Assembly (NCBI GenBank): GCA_965115995.1
Contig: OZ220472.1
Location: 2,666,001-2,730,000, forward strand
Direction: 5' to 3'
DNA from: Poriferisodalis sp026713105
GTDB lineage: Bacteria > Actinomycetota > Acidimicrobiia > Acidimicrobiales > Poriferisodalaceae
Length of the DNA stretch: 64,000 bases
Positions 26,401 through 33,951 of this stretch are shown here, piece by piece. A program made the translations under genes and the position numbers. Under the pieces are notes generated by a model, which saw nothing but the letters and a program-made list of their open reading frames with translations, did not search any database and was not told where the DNA came from. Each line of letters opens with the position of its first letter. Position 1 is the stretch's first letter.

Positions 26401-28275
26401 ATGTCTGCAACCGAGCATCTTGTTGCGCGCGCAGACCTGGGCAATGTGGCGATCATCGCCCACGTCGATCACGGCAAGACCACCTTGGTCGACGCCATGC
26501 TGTGGCAGTCGGGCGCCTTTCGCTCCAATGAGACGGTCGCGGAACGGGTCATGGACTCCATGGATCTCGAACGCGAGAAGGGCATCACGATCTTGGCCAA
26601 GAACACCGCCGTCCGGTATACCGACGACGCCGGCACGGAAACCAAGATCAACATTCTCGACACGCCCGGCCACGCGGACTTCGGCGGTGAAGTCGAGCGC
26701 GCCCTCACGATGGTGGACGGGGTCCTGCTGCTGGTCGACTCCAGCGAGGGTCCATTGCCCCAGACACGCTTCGTCCTGCGCAAGGCATTGGAACTGCAGC
26801 TGCCCGTCGTGCTCGTGGTCAACAAGATCGACCGGCCCGACTCCCGCGTCAGCGAAGTGGTCGACGAGGTCTACGAGCTGTTTATGGACCTCGACGCCAC
26901 CGACGACCAGATCGACTTCCCCATCGTCTACACCGATGCTCGGCGCGGCACGGCCTCGTTGCAGCCCGAGTTGCCCGCCACCGATCTGCGTCCGATGTTC
27001 GACACGCTGCTCGCCACCGTCCCGGCCCCCCGCCACGATCCCGAGCACCCGCTGCAGGCGTGGGTCACCAATCTCGACTCGAGTCCGTACGTGGGACGCA
27101 TTGCGCTGTGCCGTGTGATGCACGGCACCATCAAGCGCGGCCAGACCGTGTCGTGGTGTCGAACCGACGGAACCGTCTCGGCCGCCAAGATCAACGAGCT
27201 CTACGTGACCGAGAGCCTCGAGCCCGTCGACGCCAACGAGGCCAGCGCCGGCGAGATCATCGCTATCTCGGGCATACCGGACATCACGATCGGGGAGACG
27301 CTCACCGATCTGGAACGTCCCGCTCCGCTGCCGCTCATCAAGGTGGACGAGCCGAGCCTGTCGATCACGATCGGCATCAACACCTCGCCGATGTCAGGTC
27401 GGGAAGGCGACAAGCTCACCGCTCGCCTCATCAAGAATCGTCTCGACGCCGAGCTCATCGGCAATGTCTCGATCCGGGTCCACGAAGCCGACCGTCCCGA
27501 CACCTGGCAGGTCCAGGGTCGGGGCGAGCTGCAGCTGGCGGTTCTGGTGGAGATCATGCGGCGCGAGGGATTCGAGCTGACAATCGGCAAGCCCGAGGTG
27601 ATCAGCGGCACCGTCGACGGCCAGCTCTGCGAGCCGACCGAGCGCGTCACGATCGACGTGCCCGAAGAATTCGTCGGCGCTGTCACCCAGATGCTCGGCG
27701 AGCGCAAGGCAACCATGCTGAACATGTCGAATCACGGCACCGGTTGGGTACGGCTCGACTACGTCGTGGCGACACGCGGCCTCATCGGATTCCGCACCGA
27801 ATTCCTGACCGAGACGCGGGGCAACGGACTCATGAACAGCGTGTTCGAGGGCTACACGCCGTGGCTGGGCGAGGTGCGCACGCGCAACTCGGGCTCGATC
27901 GTCGCGGATCGCTCGGGTGCCGTCACCGGGTACGCGATCGCCGCCCTCCAAGAGCGGGCATCGCTGTTCGTCGCTCCGGGCGACGAGGTCTACGAGGGCA
28001 TGGTGATCGGCGAGAACCCTCGGCCCGAAGACATGGACGTCAACATCTGCCGCAAGAAGAAGCAGACCAACGTGAGGGCCGCTGCATCCGACGACACCAT
28101 CCGGCTGACGCCGCCCCGAGTCCTGTCGCTCGAGCAAGCGCTGGAGTTCATCGCCGATGACGAGTGCGTCGAGGTGACCCCGAACGCGGTGCGCATTCGC
28201 AAGACGGTGTTCGACGCCACCGCCCGCGGCCGAGCCCGCAAGCGCCTCCAGCGGACCAACGCCGCCGAGGGCTAG
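26401..28275 (+). CDS. typA: Ribosome-associated GTPase TypA/BipA
   Basis: A 624-residue translational GTPase, close to the usual ~610. G1 is AHVDHGKTT (18-26), the DTPGHADFGGE block is G3, and NKIDRP is G4. EF-G-like domains follow, with the TypA-specific C-terminal region (TRGLIGFRTEFLTETRG, then GSIVADRSGAVTGYA). TypA binds the ribosome and helps assembly and translation under stress. The ATG at 26401 is preferred over a GTG at 26389 because GTGAGG lies 10 bases upstream. Its stop TAG shares the palindrome CTAG with the stop of the opposite gene. Confidence 0.96.
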   Translation: MSATEHLVARADLGNVAIIAHVDHGKTTLVDAMLWQSGAFRSNETVAERVMDSMDLEREKGITILAKNTAVRYTDDAGTETKINILDTPGHADFGGEVERALTMVDGVLLLVDSSEGPLPQTRFVLRKALELQLPVVLVVNKIDRPDSRVSEVVDEVYELFMDLDATDDQIDFPIVYTDARRGTASLQPELPATDLRPMFDTLLATVPAPRHDPEHPLQAWVTNLDSSPYVGRIALCRVMHGTIKRGQTVSWCRTDGTVSAAKINELYVTESLEPVDANEASAGEIIAISGIPDITIGETLTDLERPAPLPLIKVDEPSLSITIGINTSPMSGREGDKLTARLIKNRLDAELIGNVSIRVHEADRPDTWQVQGRGELQLAVLVEIMRREGFELTIGKPEVISGTVDGQLCEPTERVTIDVPEEFVGAVTQMLGERKATMLNMSNHGTGWVRLDYVVATRGLIGFRTEFLTETRGNGLMNSVFEGYTPWLGEVRTRNSGSIVADRSGAVTGYAIAALQERASLFVAPGDEVYEGMVIGENPRPEDMDVNICRKKKQTNVRAAASDDTIRLTPPRVLSLEQALEFIADDECVEVTPNAVRIRKTVFDATARGRARKRLQRTNAAEG

Positions 28276-29525
28276 ATGCTGGGGTTGGCCGGGACGGCCA
28301 GCTCCAGGCGCGGCTCGGTGTCGATGCTGTGGAAGTTCTGGAGCCGCTCGATCGTCTCCGCGTAGCGCTCACGCTTCGCGGCCTCGCGCTGGGGAGCACG
28401 CTCAGCGAACTCAGGCATGACTTCCCGGGCGAAGAGCTCCATCGACTCGCAGATGTCTTCGTGGCGGTTGCGGCCGGCCTGGCTGACGAAGATCAGCTCG
28501 TCCACGCCGGCGTCCTCGTAGGCGCGCACGAAGTCGCGGATCTGGTCGGGCGTGCCGATGCAGCCCCGCAGTGAGTCCAGCCCGCCCTCCTCGATGCCAG
28601 TGTTGTCATCGGCGCGGGCTTCGTCGACCTGGGCGTTCAGCTTCTCGAAGCCCATCTCGGCGCGGTTCTGCTCGAACTCGGTCCAGATGTCGGTGCGCCC
28701 CGGCGTGTGCGTGCCGAATTGGTAGTAGTGCAGCAGCGAGTAGGCGAAGAAGTGGAAGCCGTCGAGGCCCCGGTCCAGTGCCGTCTGCTCGTCTTCGTGG
28801 CACATGAAGCCGGTCGTCACCGCGATGTTCGGGTTCGGCGCCAGGCCCACCGGGTCAGTGCAGGCCTCGAACGCTGCGTAGTAATCGGCCACCCACTGCT
28901 GCGCTTCTTCGGGGCTGATGAACGCGAAGCTGAGCGCCCCGATCCCTCTGCTGCCCGCCATCAGGATCGTGTCGCGCTGGCTGCACGCCACCCAGATCGG
29001 CGGATGCGGGCGCTGCACGGGCTTGGGCACCACGTTGCGGGCCGGCATCGAGAAGAACTTGCCGGTGTGCCCCTCATACGGTGCCTGGGACATCATCTTG
29101 GCGATCTCGGGGACCGCCTCTTCCCACATCGAGCGCTTGTCGGCCCGCTCGATCTCGAAACCCAGCAGCTCCATGTCGCTTGACGTCTCACCGGTGCCGA
29201 ACTCGACGCGGCCATTCGAGATGATGTCGAGCGTGCCGATGCGCTCGGCCACCCGTGCAGGGTGGTTGTAGCCGGGCAGCACCGGCACGATCCCATGGCC
29301 GATGTGAATGTTCTCGGTGGTCGCAGCGCACGCCGACAGGAACACCTCCGGCGCAGACGAGTGCGAGTACTCCTCCAAGAAGTGGTGCTCCACCTCCCAC
29401 ACGGTGCTGAATCCGAGCTTGTCGGCGAGTTGCACCTGCTCGAGCGCCTCATGCACGACGCGGGCCTCGGCCCCGTCGTCCCACGGGCGCGGCAGTTGGT
29501 GCTCATAGAAGATGCTGAATCGCAT
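28272..29525 (-). CDS. LLM-class flavin-dependent oxidoreductase (bacterial luciferase-like)
   Basis: A 417-residue luciferase-fold enzyme. The ATG at 29525 begins MRFSIFYEHQLPRPW, the family's first strand, and is preceded by AAGGAA. Blocks WEVEHHFLEEYSHSSAPEVF, IGHGIVPVLPGYNHPARVAER and GRVEFGTGETSSDMELLGF are characteristic of the larger LuxA-like subgroup. It differs from the two shorter LLM paralogues at 13707 and 59302. Substrate unknown. It lies 43 bases after a beta-lactamase-fold hydrolase on the same strand and may be cotranscribed with it. Its TAG overlaps the typA stop on the other strand. Confidence 0.88.
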   Translation of the reverse strand: MRFSIFYEHQLPRPWDDGAEARVVHEALEQVQLADKLGFSTVWEVEHHFLEEYSHSSAPEVFLSACAATTENIHIGHGIVPVLPGYNHPARVAERIGTLDIISNGRVEFGTGETSSDMELLGFEIERADKRSMWEEAVPEIAKMMSQAPYEGHTGKFFSMPARNVVPKPVQRPHPPIWVACSQRDTILMAGSRGIGALSFAFISPEEAQQWVADYYAAFEACTDPVGLAPNPNIAVTTGFMCHEDEQTALDRGLDGFHFFAYSLLHYYQFGTHTPGRTDIWTEFEQNRAEMGFEKLNAQVDEARADDNTGIEEGGLDSLRGCIGTPDQIRDFVRAYEDAGVDELIFVSQAGRNRHEDICESMELFAREVMPEFAERAPQREAAKRERYAETIERLQNFHSIDTEPRLELAVPANPSI

Positions 29526-29568
29526 AACAATTCCTTGCGTGTTGCCGGAGCTCGTGCCGCTGGAAGGC

Positions 29569-30720
29569 TCAGCCAGCGGCAGCGATGCTGGCAAAGGCCG
29601 AATCCACGATGCGGTTGCCTCGCGGGTCGCCGGTGATGGTGCTCTCCATGCGGTTCATCACATAAGCCACCGACGCCCGGACGTCAAAGTCCACGACCGC
29701 CACCGAGCCGCCCCAGCCGCCCCAGAACATGTGGTTCGGGTTGGGGCTAGTGACCCAACCGTCGAGGTCTCGGGCAAAGCCCAAGCCATGGCGCATGCGC
29801 ATGTACAGCACGTCGTCGACGTTGTCGATCTGCTCCTCGAGGGCCCGACGAGCTCCGGCCTCGGACATGATCCGGGTGCCATCCACTTCGCCGCCGCAGG
29901 CCAGCATTGAGTGGATTCGCGCAATGGAGCGGGCGTTGCCGATGCCGCCAGCAGCTGGGATCTCCGCTGCCCGCCATTCGCGGGTCTGCGGCTCGGAGGC
30001 ATCCAGCATGCAGCTCATCAGCGTCTTCGCGCACAGCGAGTCGAGCTCGATGGGGACGCCGTTCATCTCGAGGGCCTCGAGATTCACCTCCGGGGGAATC
30101 AGCTCCCCCATGCGGCCGTCCTCGGAGGCCGGGAGACTCATGTGAAAGTCGGCGCCGAGGGGCTCGGCGATCTCGTCGCGGAACCAGTCCGCCATGCGCT
30201 TGCCGGTGATGCGGTAGAGGATCTCGCCTTCGAGGTTGCCCTGGGTGACGGCGTGATAGGCCGACTTGGTGCCTGGCTCGAACCACAGCTCCTGGGCTGC
30301 GAGCCGCTCGGCGATGGCGTCGAGGTCGTACAGGTCTGCGGCGGTCACCGGCGGGTCATAGCCGGGCAGCCCCGCCGTGTGCGACATGACGTGGCTGACC
30401 AGCACGCCTTCCTTGCCGTTCTGGGCGAACTCGGGCCAGTACTGGCACACCGGGGCGTTGAAGTCGAGTTCACCCCGATCGGCCAGGGCGAGCATGCAGG
30501 TGGCAGCCATCGTCTTGGTGGTGGAGTACACGTTGACGATCGTGTCCCGGTCCCACGGGGTGCCGTTGGGGTCCGAGTCTCCGGCCCAGATATCAACGAC
30601 GGCCTCGCCGTCGACGGTCACCGCCGCTGCTGCGCCGATTTCCAGCCCTTCTTCGAAGTTCTCCACGAAGGCGTCGCGGACCGCCTCGAAACCTTCCTTG
30701 CACGTCCCGTGAACTTCCAT
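29569..30720 (-). CDS. Serine hydrolase of the class C beta-lactamase fold (EstB-like esterase)
   Basis: A 383-residue hydrolase. The active-site STTK (66-69) supplies Ser and Lys; the second motif appears as SAYHAVTQG near 170, with Tyr as general base. HTAGLPGY and the late MFWGGWGGS region match the EstB/penicillin-binding family VIII esterases. No signal peptide is seen, so an intracellular esterase is more likely than an antibiotic-resistance enzyme. AAGGGGGA lies 9 bases before the ATG. It probably forms a unit with the LLM oxidoreductase downstream. Confidence 0.88.
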   Translation of the reverse strand: MEVHGTCKEGFEAVRDAFVENFEEGLEIGAAAAVTVDGEAVVDIWAGDSDPNGTPWDRDTIVNVYSTTKTMAATCMLALADRGELDFNAPVCQYWPEFAQNGKEGVLVSHVMSHTAGLPGYDPPVTAADLYDLDAIAERLAAQELWFEPGTKSAYHAVTQGNLEGEILYRITGKRMADWFRDEIAEPLGADFHMSLPASEDGRMGELIPPEVNLEALEMNGVPIELDSLCAKTLMSCMLDASEPQTREWRAAEIPAAGGIGNARSIARIHSMLACGGEVDGTRIMSEAGARRALEEQIDNVDDVLYMRMRHGLGFARDLDGWVTSPNPNHMFWGGWGGSVAVVDFDVRASVAYVMNRMESTITGDPRGNRIVDSAFASIAAAG

Positions 30721-30852
30721 TGCGTGTCCCCCTTGTGGTGCCGGCCAAATGGGTCAGCACGTCAAGCGCTCATCATGGCAGTCGCGCTACGCGGCCGCGC
30801 ACGCAGATTCTGCGACCAGGGGGCGTCGTCGGAGTGTTACCGACGAGACTTC

Positions 30853-31818
30853 TCAACTCGTGGGGGCTGTGACCGGCGGGGCTTGCCCGAAGCTGTCCCA
30901 ATCCGTGATGACACGGAAGGAGCCGGTGCCCTCGATGAAGGCGCTGTAGCTGACCCTCCGGATCAGGTTGTCGCCATCCACCCAGACGTCGAGCTGAACA
31001 CGGTCGAGCTGCTCGGTCGGCTGCTGGTTCGTGATCATCATGAACATGCCAAGCGACATGCCGAAGCCTGCTCCCGCTCCGGCGGGTGTGGTGTGCGTGC
31101 GGTAGTGGGCCACATCGACCCCATCGAATTCCTCGTCGCCCACGTCGATGAAGTCGTACAGACCGCCGAGGTCGTCGATGGCGACACCGAACGTCAGGTT
31201 CGACTGGATGGATGCACCCGGGCTGCCGGCCGCGGAATCGACTGCAATAGGGCCGTCCCATGGTCCATCCGCCACTGATCGGTACGCCTCGCCGTCGACG
31301 ATGACCTCGGCGTAGGTGTCCATCTGCGGGATGCCCATGTCCTCTACCGCAGGACCAGGAATCACCCAGTACCCGACATCGCCGCCCGAGAACGTCGTGT
31401 CGATAGCCAGTTCCCACGGTTCGGCAAAGTCGTCGAAGTCGAACGTGACCATCGTCTGGCTGGTAGCTGAGTCGCTCACCGCGATCGTGGCCTCAACAGC
31501 GTTATGCACTGCAGCAGTCGCGTCGCGGCCGGTGCCGGTGTCATAGACGATGATCGTCGCCGCAGCGACAACTGCGATCACCGCGGCGGCAGCCGCTGCA
31601 CTGATCCAGCGCCGACGGGCAGGCGCTCCAAACGGGGACGATCTGCCGGAACCGTGAACCGCCCGAAGCGGCCGGGGCGCGTCTTCGGAGTCCGCCAGGA
31701 TCCGCTCCAGCGTCAGCGCCGTTTCCGGGTCGGTCGTCGCCGGGAGCGAGTCGACATCGACCGGGTTGGCTCGGCGCAGTTCAGCGAGCAGTTCGTCTTC
31801 GGTATCAGTGCCGGTCAT
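30853..31818 (-). CDS. Membrane-anchored partner of the ECF sigma factor
   Basis: A 321-residue protein whose ATG (31818) overlaps the sigma factor stop as ATGA, so the two are coupled. The first ~80 residues are cytoplasmic, then one membrane helix (SAAAAAAVIAVVAAATIIVY, about 85-105). An extracellular part follows that resembles LppX/LprG-type or DUF-type sensor domains (FDFDDFAEPWELAIDTTF, then EEFDGVDVAHYRT). No zinc HxxxCxxC anti-sigma motif is visible. It most likely acts as an anti-sigma factor, or as the target lipid or cell-wall sensor. Longer readings back to 32214 are shadows of the sigma gene. Confidence 0.7.
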   Translation of the reverse strand: MTGTDTEDELLAELRRANPVDVDSLPATTDPETALTLERILADSEDAPRPLRAVHGSGRSSPFGAPARRRWISAAAAAAVIAVVAAATIIVYDTGTGRDATAAVHNAVEATIAVSDSATSQTMVTFDFDDFAEPWELAIDTTFSGGDVGYWVIPGPAVEDMGIPQMDTYAEVIVDGEAYRSVADGPWDGPIAVDSAAGSPGASIQSNLTFGVAIDDLGGLYDFIDVGDEEFDGVDVAHYRTHTTPAGAGAGFGMSLGMFMMITNQQPTEQLDRVQLDVWVDGDNLIRRVSYSAFIEGTGSFRVITDWDSFGQAPPVTAPTS

Positions 31819-32348
31819 TGCGCTTTCCCTTCGTCCGTTCCCGCGTGTTCGAGATTGTCCAGGCGCGCCGCGAGGCGCTTGCGAGCCCTGTGGACTCGTA
31901 TCGCCGAGGCGTTCGCCGAGATGCCCAGGACCACGCCGACTTCGGCGTGGCTGAGCTCCTCCCAGGCCACGAGCATGAGCACTTCGCGATCGGCCTCGGA
32001 CAGGTCGCCAAGTGCCGTTCGCAGCAGTGTCGAGCGGTCGTCTGTCTCCGGTTCGACCGGGGGGACCGCCTCGGGCGGGGTCGCGAGCCGCAGGCGATCC
32101 TGCGCCGCTTGGCGTCGACGGTTCGAACGTGTCGCGTTGCGGATCATGTTGCGGGCCACGCCGAAGAGCCACAGCCGTTCGGAGCCGTCGGGAACGTCGT
32201 CGCGTCGGCGCCACGCAGTCAGAAAGGTGTCGGCGACGACCTCGTCAGCGGTCGCGTCATCCACCCGGCGGCGGGCGTACGCCAGCAGCGGCCGGTACGT
32301 CTCGGCATAGACGCTCCGAAACCAATCCTGATCATGGTCAATTGCCAT
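31815..32348 (-). CDS. ECF-family RNA polymerase sigma factor
   Basis: A 177-residue sigma-70 family factor from the ATG at 32348. Region 2 runs from SVYAETYRPLLAYARRR through ADEVVADTFLTAWRRRDD and LWLFGVARN. Region 4 is LGDLSEADREVLMLVAWEELS, with the helix-turn-helix EVGVVLGISANASAIRVHRARKRL. The upstream ATG at 32372 would add eight residues that fall on a palindrome, so the shorter start is preferred. It directs transcription of an unknown regulon, presumably held inactive by the coupled membrane protein. Confidence 0.92.
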   Translation of the reverse strand: MAIDHDQDWFRSVYAETYRPLLAYARRRVDDATADEVVADTFLTAWRRRDDVPDGSERLWLFGVARNMIRNATRSNRRRQAAQDRLRLATPPEAVPPVEPETDDRSTLLRTALGDLSEADREVLMLVAWEELSHAEVGVVLGISANASAIRVHRARKRLAARLDNLEHAGTDEGKAQ

Positions 32349-32351
32349 GCA

Positions 32352-32370
32352 GACAGCCATCATGGCTGTC
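32352..32370. promoter_or_regulatory. 19-bp palindrome at the sigma gene start
   Basis: GACAGCCATGATGGCTGTC is a perfect inverted repeat with a one-base centre. It ends 3 bases before the preferred sigma start at 32348. It could be an operator, or an mRNA stem covering the ribosome site. Confidence 0.45.
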
Positions 32371-32529
32371 ATGTCCGCCTACACGTGACCCTTTCACCGC
32401 CGAATCTTCGACCAACGGCGGCAGTGTGCGGGGTGGCATAGGATCGGCCGCGTTCGCCTGGCGCGACTTGCGCACCGGTGCCGCTGTTGGCGCCCTCGAC
32501 GGGTGGACTCGTCTGGAATCGGGGACTCC

Positions 32530-33888
32530 ATGAATTCACGTCTGCTTCGACTGCTAGCGCTGCTCTTTGCGTTCAGCCTCATCGCCGCTGCATGTGCTGA
32601 TGACTCGGACGACGACGGCGCAGCCGACGACAGCGATGACATGGCCGACGACTCCGGCGATGACATGGCCGACGACGACATGGCCGACGACTCCGGCGAT
32701 GACATGGCCGACGATTCTGCCGATGACATGGCCGACGACAGCGACGACATGGCTGCCATCGACCGCACCGGCGAAGTCATCAAGGTCGGCTACGTCAACA
32801 ACGAAGGCGCAGCTTTCGCGCTGCCCGAGTTCCGCACCGGCGGCGAGGTGGCTATCGCGGCCATCAACGAATCCGGCGGCATCAACGGCGCCATGATCGA
32901 AACCGTCGTGTGCCTGTCCGACGGCACTCCCGAGAGCGCCATCAACTGCGCCAACGAGCTGATTGAGGCTGACGTAGTGCTGGCATACATGGGCATCGAG
33001 GTTGCCTCCGACGCAGCCATCGGCTTGTGGGTCGACGCAGGAATCCCGTATGTCTCGTCGAACTCTTGGGGGAATATCGAGCGGAACAGCCCCGGCGCAT
33101 TCCTGTTGCACACCGCGTCTGCGGCATATGCGGTGGGACCAGCCAAGACGTTCAGCGACCTCGGGCTCAGCCACATTGCAGTGATCTTGGAGGGGACCCC
33201 GTCGGGCATCGCCTTCATCGACAGCATCGTGGCGCCAGTCCTGGCACACAACGAGATCGAGTTCGAGCGCATCATCGTGGATCCCGCAGCGCCTGACTGG
33301 ACTGCTGCTATCGCTGCGGCTCAAGCTGCGGGAGTGGAAGGCATCTGGGGCCAGCTCACCGAGCCCGGCTGCATCGGAATGGTCAGCGCCGTGGCTGCCA
33401 GCGGCTACACGGACCCGGTCTTTGCCGGCTCATGCAGTTTCTACATCGGCATCCTGGGCGAGCTGGCAATCGGCACCTACACCCAGGGCGATGTCTACTT
33501 CCCTTCAGTGAAGCAGTTCGCGCCACCCGAGATCGCTGAACGACTGACCCAATACGAAGCCGAGATGACTGCAGCAGGCTACGAGGACCACATCGAAGGC
33601 TTCGCCGTCGCGCCGTACTCGGCGTGGCGAGAGATGGAGTTCATCCTCGAGAAGATCGAGGGTCCGATCACGTCGGCTTCGGTGATCGACGCCTTCAATA
33701 ACGCCGGCGTGACGCCCGGCTGGCTCGGCGCCGATCTGCGCTGCGGCATGGCGCCGTGGCCCTCGGAAACCTCGCACTGCGGTTCGAGCGTCGCCGTATG
33801 GCAGGTTGGCGTGCGCGATGACGGTTCCATCGGCCGGATCCTGGTCGGCGACGGCTTCTTCGACGCCTTCGAATACAGCGGCTTCTAG
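32530..33888 (+). CDS. ABC transporter substrate-binding lipoprotein (LivK type), copy 1
   Basis: A 452-residue type I periplasmic-binding lipoprotein. The signal peptide ends in lipobox LIAAAC (Cys22). A 43-residue acidic linker of DDSGDDMA repeats follows, then the Leu/Ile/Val-binding fold from IDRTGEVIKVGYVNNEG onward, including INESGGING and DGTPESAINCANELIE. It captures a small solute, not necessarily an amino acid, for the permease-ATPase fusion directly downstream. It is about 60% similar by eye to the copy at 37649, so the pair arose by duplication. GGGGA precedes the ATG. Confidence 0.9.
   Translation: MNSRLLRLLALLFAFSLIAAACADDSDDDGAADDSDDMADDSGDDMADDDMADDSGDDMADDSADDMADDSDDMAAIDRTGEVIKVGYVNNEGAAFALPEFRTGGEVAIAAINESGGINGAMIETVVCLSDGTPESAINCANELIEADVVLAYMGIEVASDAAIGLWVDAGIPYVSSNSWGNIERNSPGAFLLHTASAAYAVGPAKTFSDLGLSHIAVILEGTPSGIAFIDSIVAPVLAHNEIEFERIIVDPAAPDWTAAIAAAQAAGVEGIWGQLTEPGCIGMVSAVAASGYTDPVFAGSCSFYIGILGELAIGTYTQGDVYFPSVKQFAPPEIAERLTQYEAEMTAAGYEDHIEGFAVAPYSAWREMEFILEKIEGPITSASVIDAFNNAGVTPGWLGADLRCGMAPWPSETSHCGSSVAVWQVGVRDDGSIGRILVGDGFFDAFEYSGF
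32626..32754 (+). repeat. Coding repeat of DDMADDSG units in the lipoprotein linker
   Basis: About 43 codons repeat units such as GATGACATGGCCGACGAC in frame, giving Asp, Met, Ala, Asp, Asp, Ser/Gly. The copy-2 lipoprotein has an acidic linker at the same place but without the Met-containing repeats, so this array expanded after the duplication. Confidence 0.8.
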
Positions 33889-33951
33889 AGGCAAAACCCC
33901 ATAGTTCGCGTGATGTCCGCACTCGGGCGGATCGGCATCAGGTAGCCGGCG

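Noticed and set aside
29569..30720. Antibiotic-resistance beta-lactamase
   Set aside because: No signal peptide and a closer likeness to EstB-type esterases.
30853..32214. A 453-residue frame for the sigma partner
   Set aside because: The N-terminal 132 codons are the sigma gene in another frame; the coupled ATG at 31818 is the true start.
32626..32754. Acidic repeat as a possible CRISPR or satellite
   Set aside because: Short in-frame coding repeats inside a lipoprotein linker, with no spacers.
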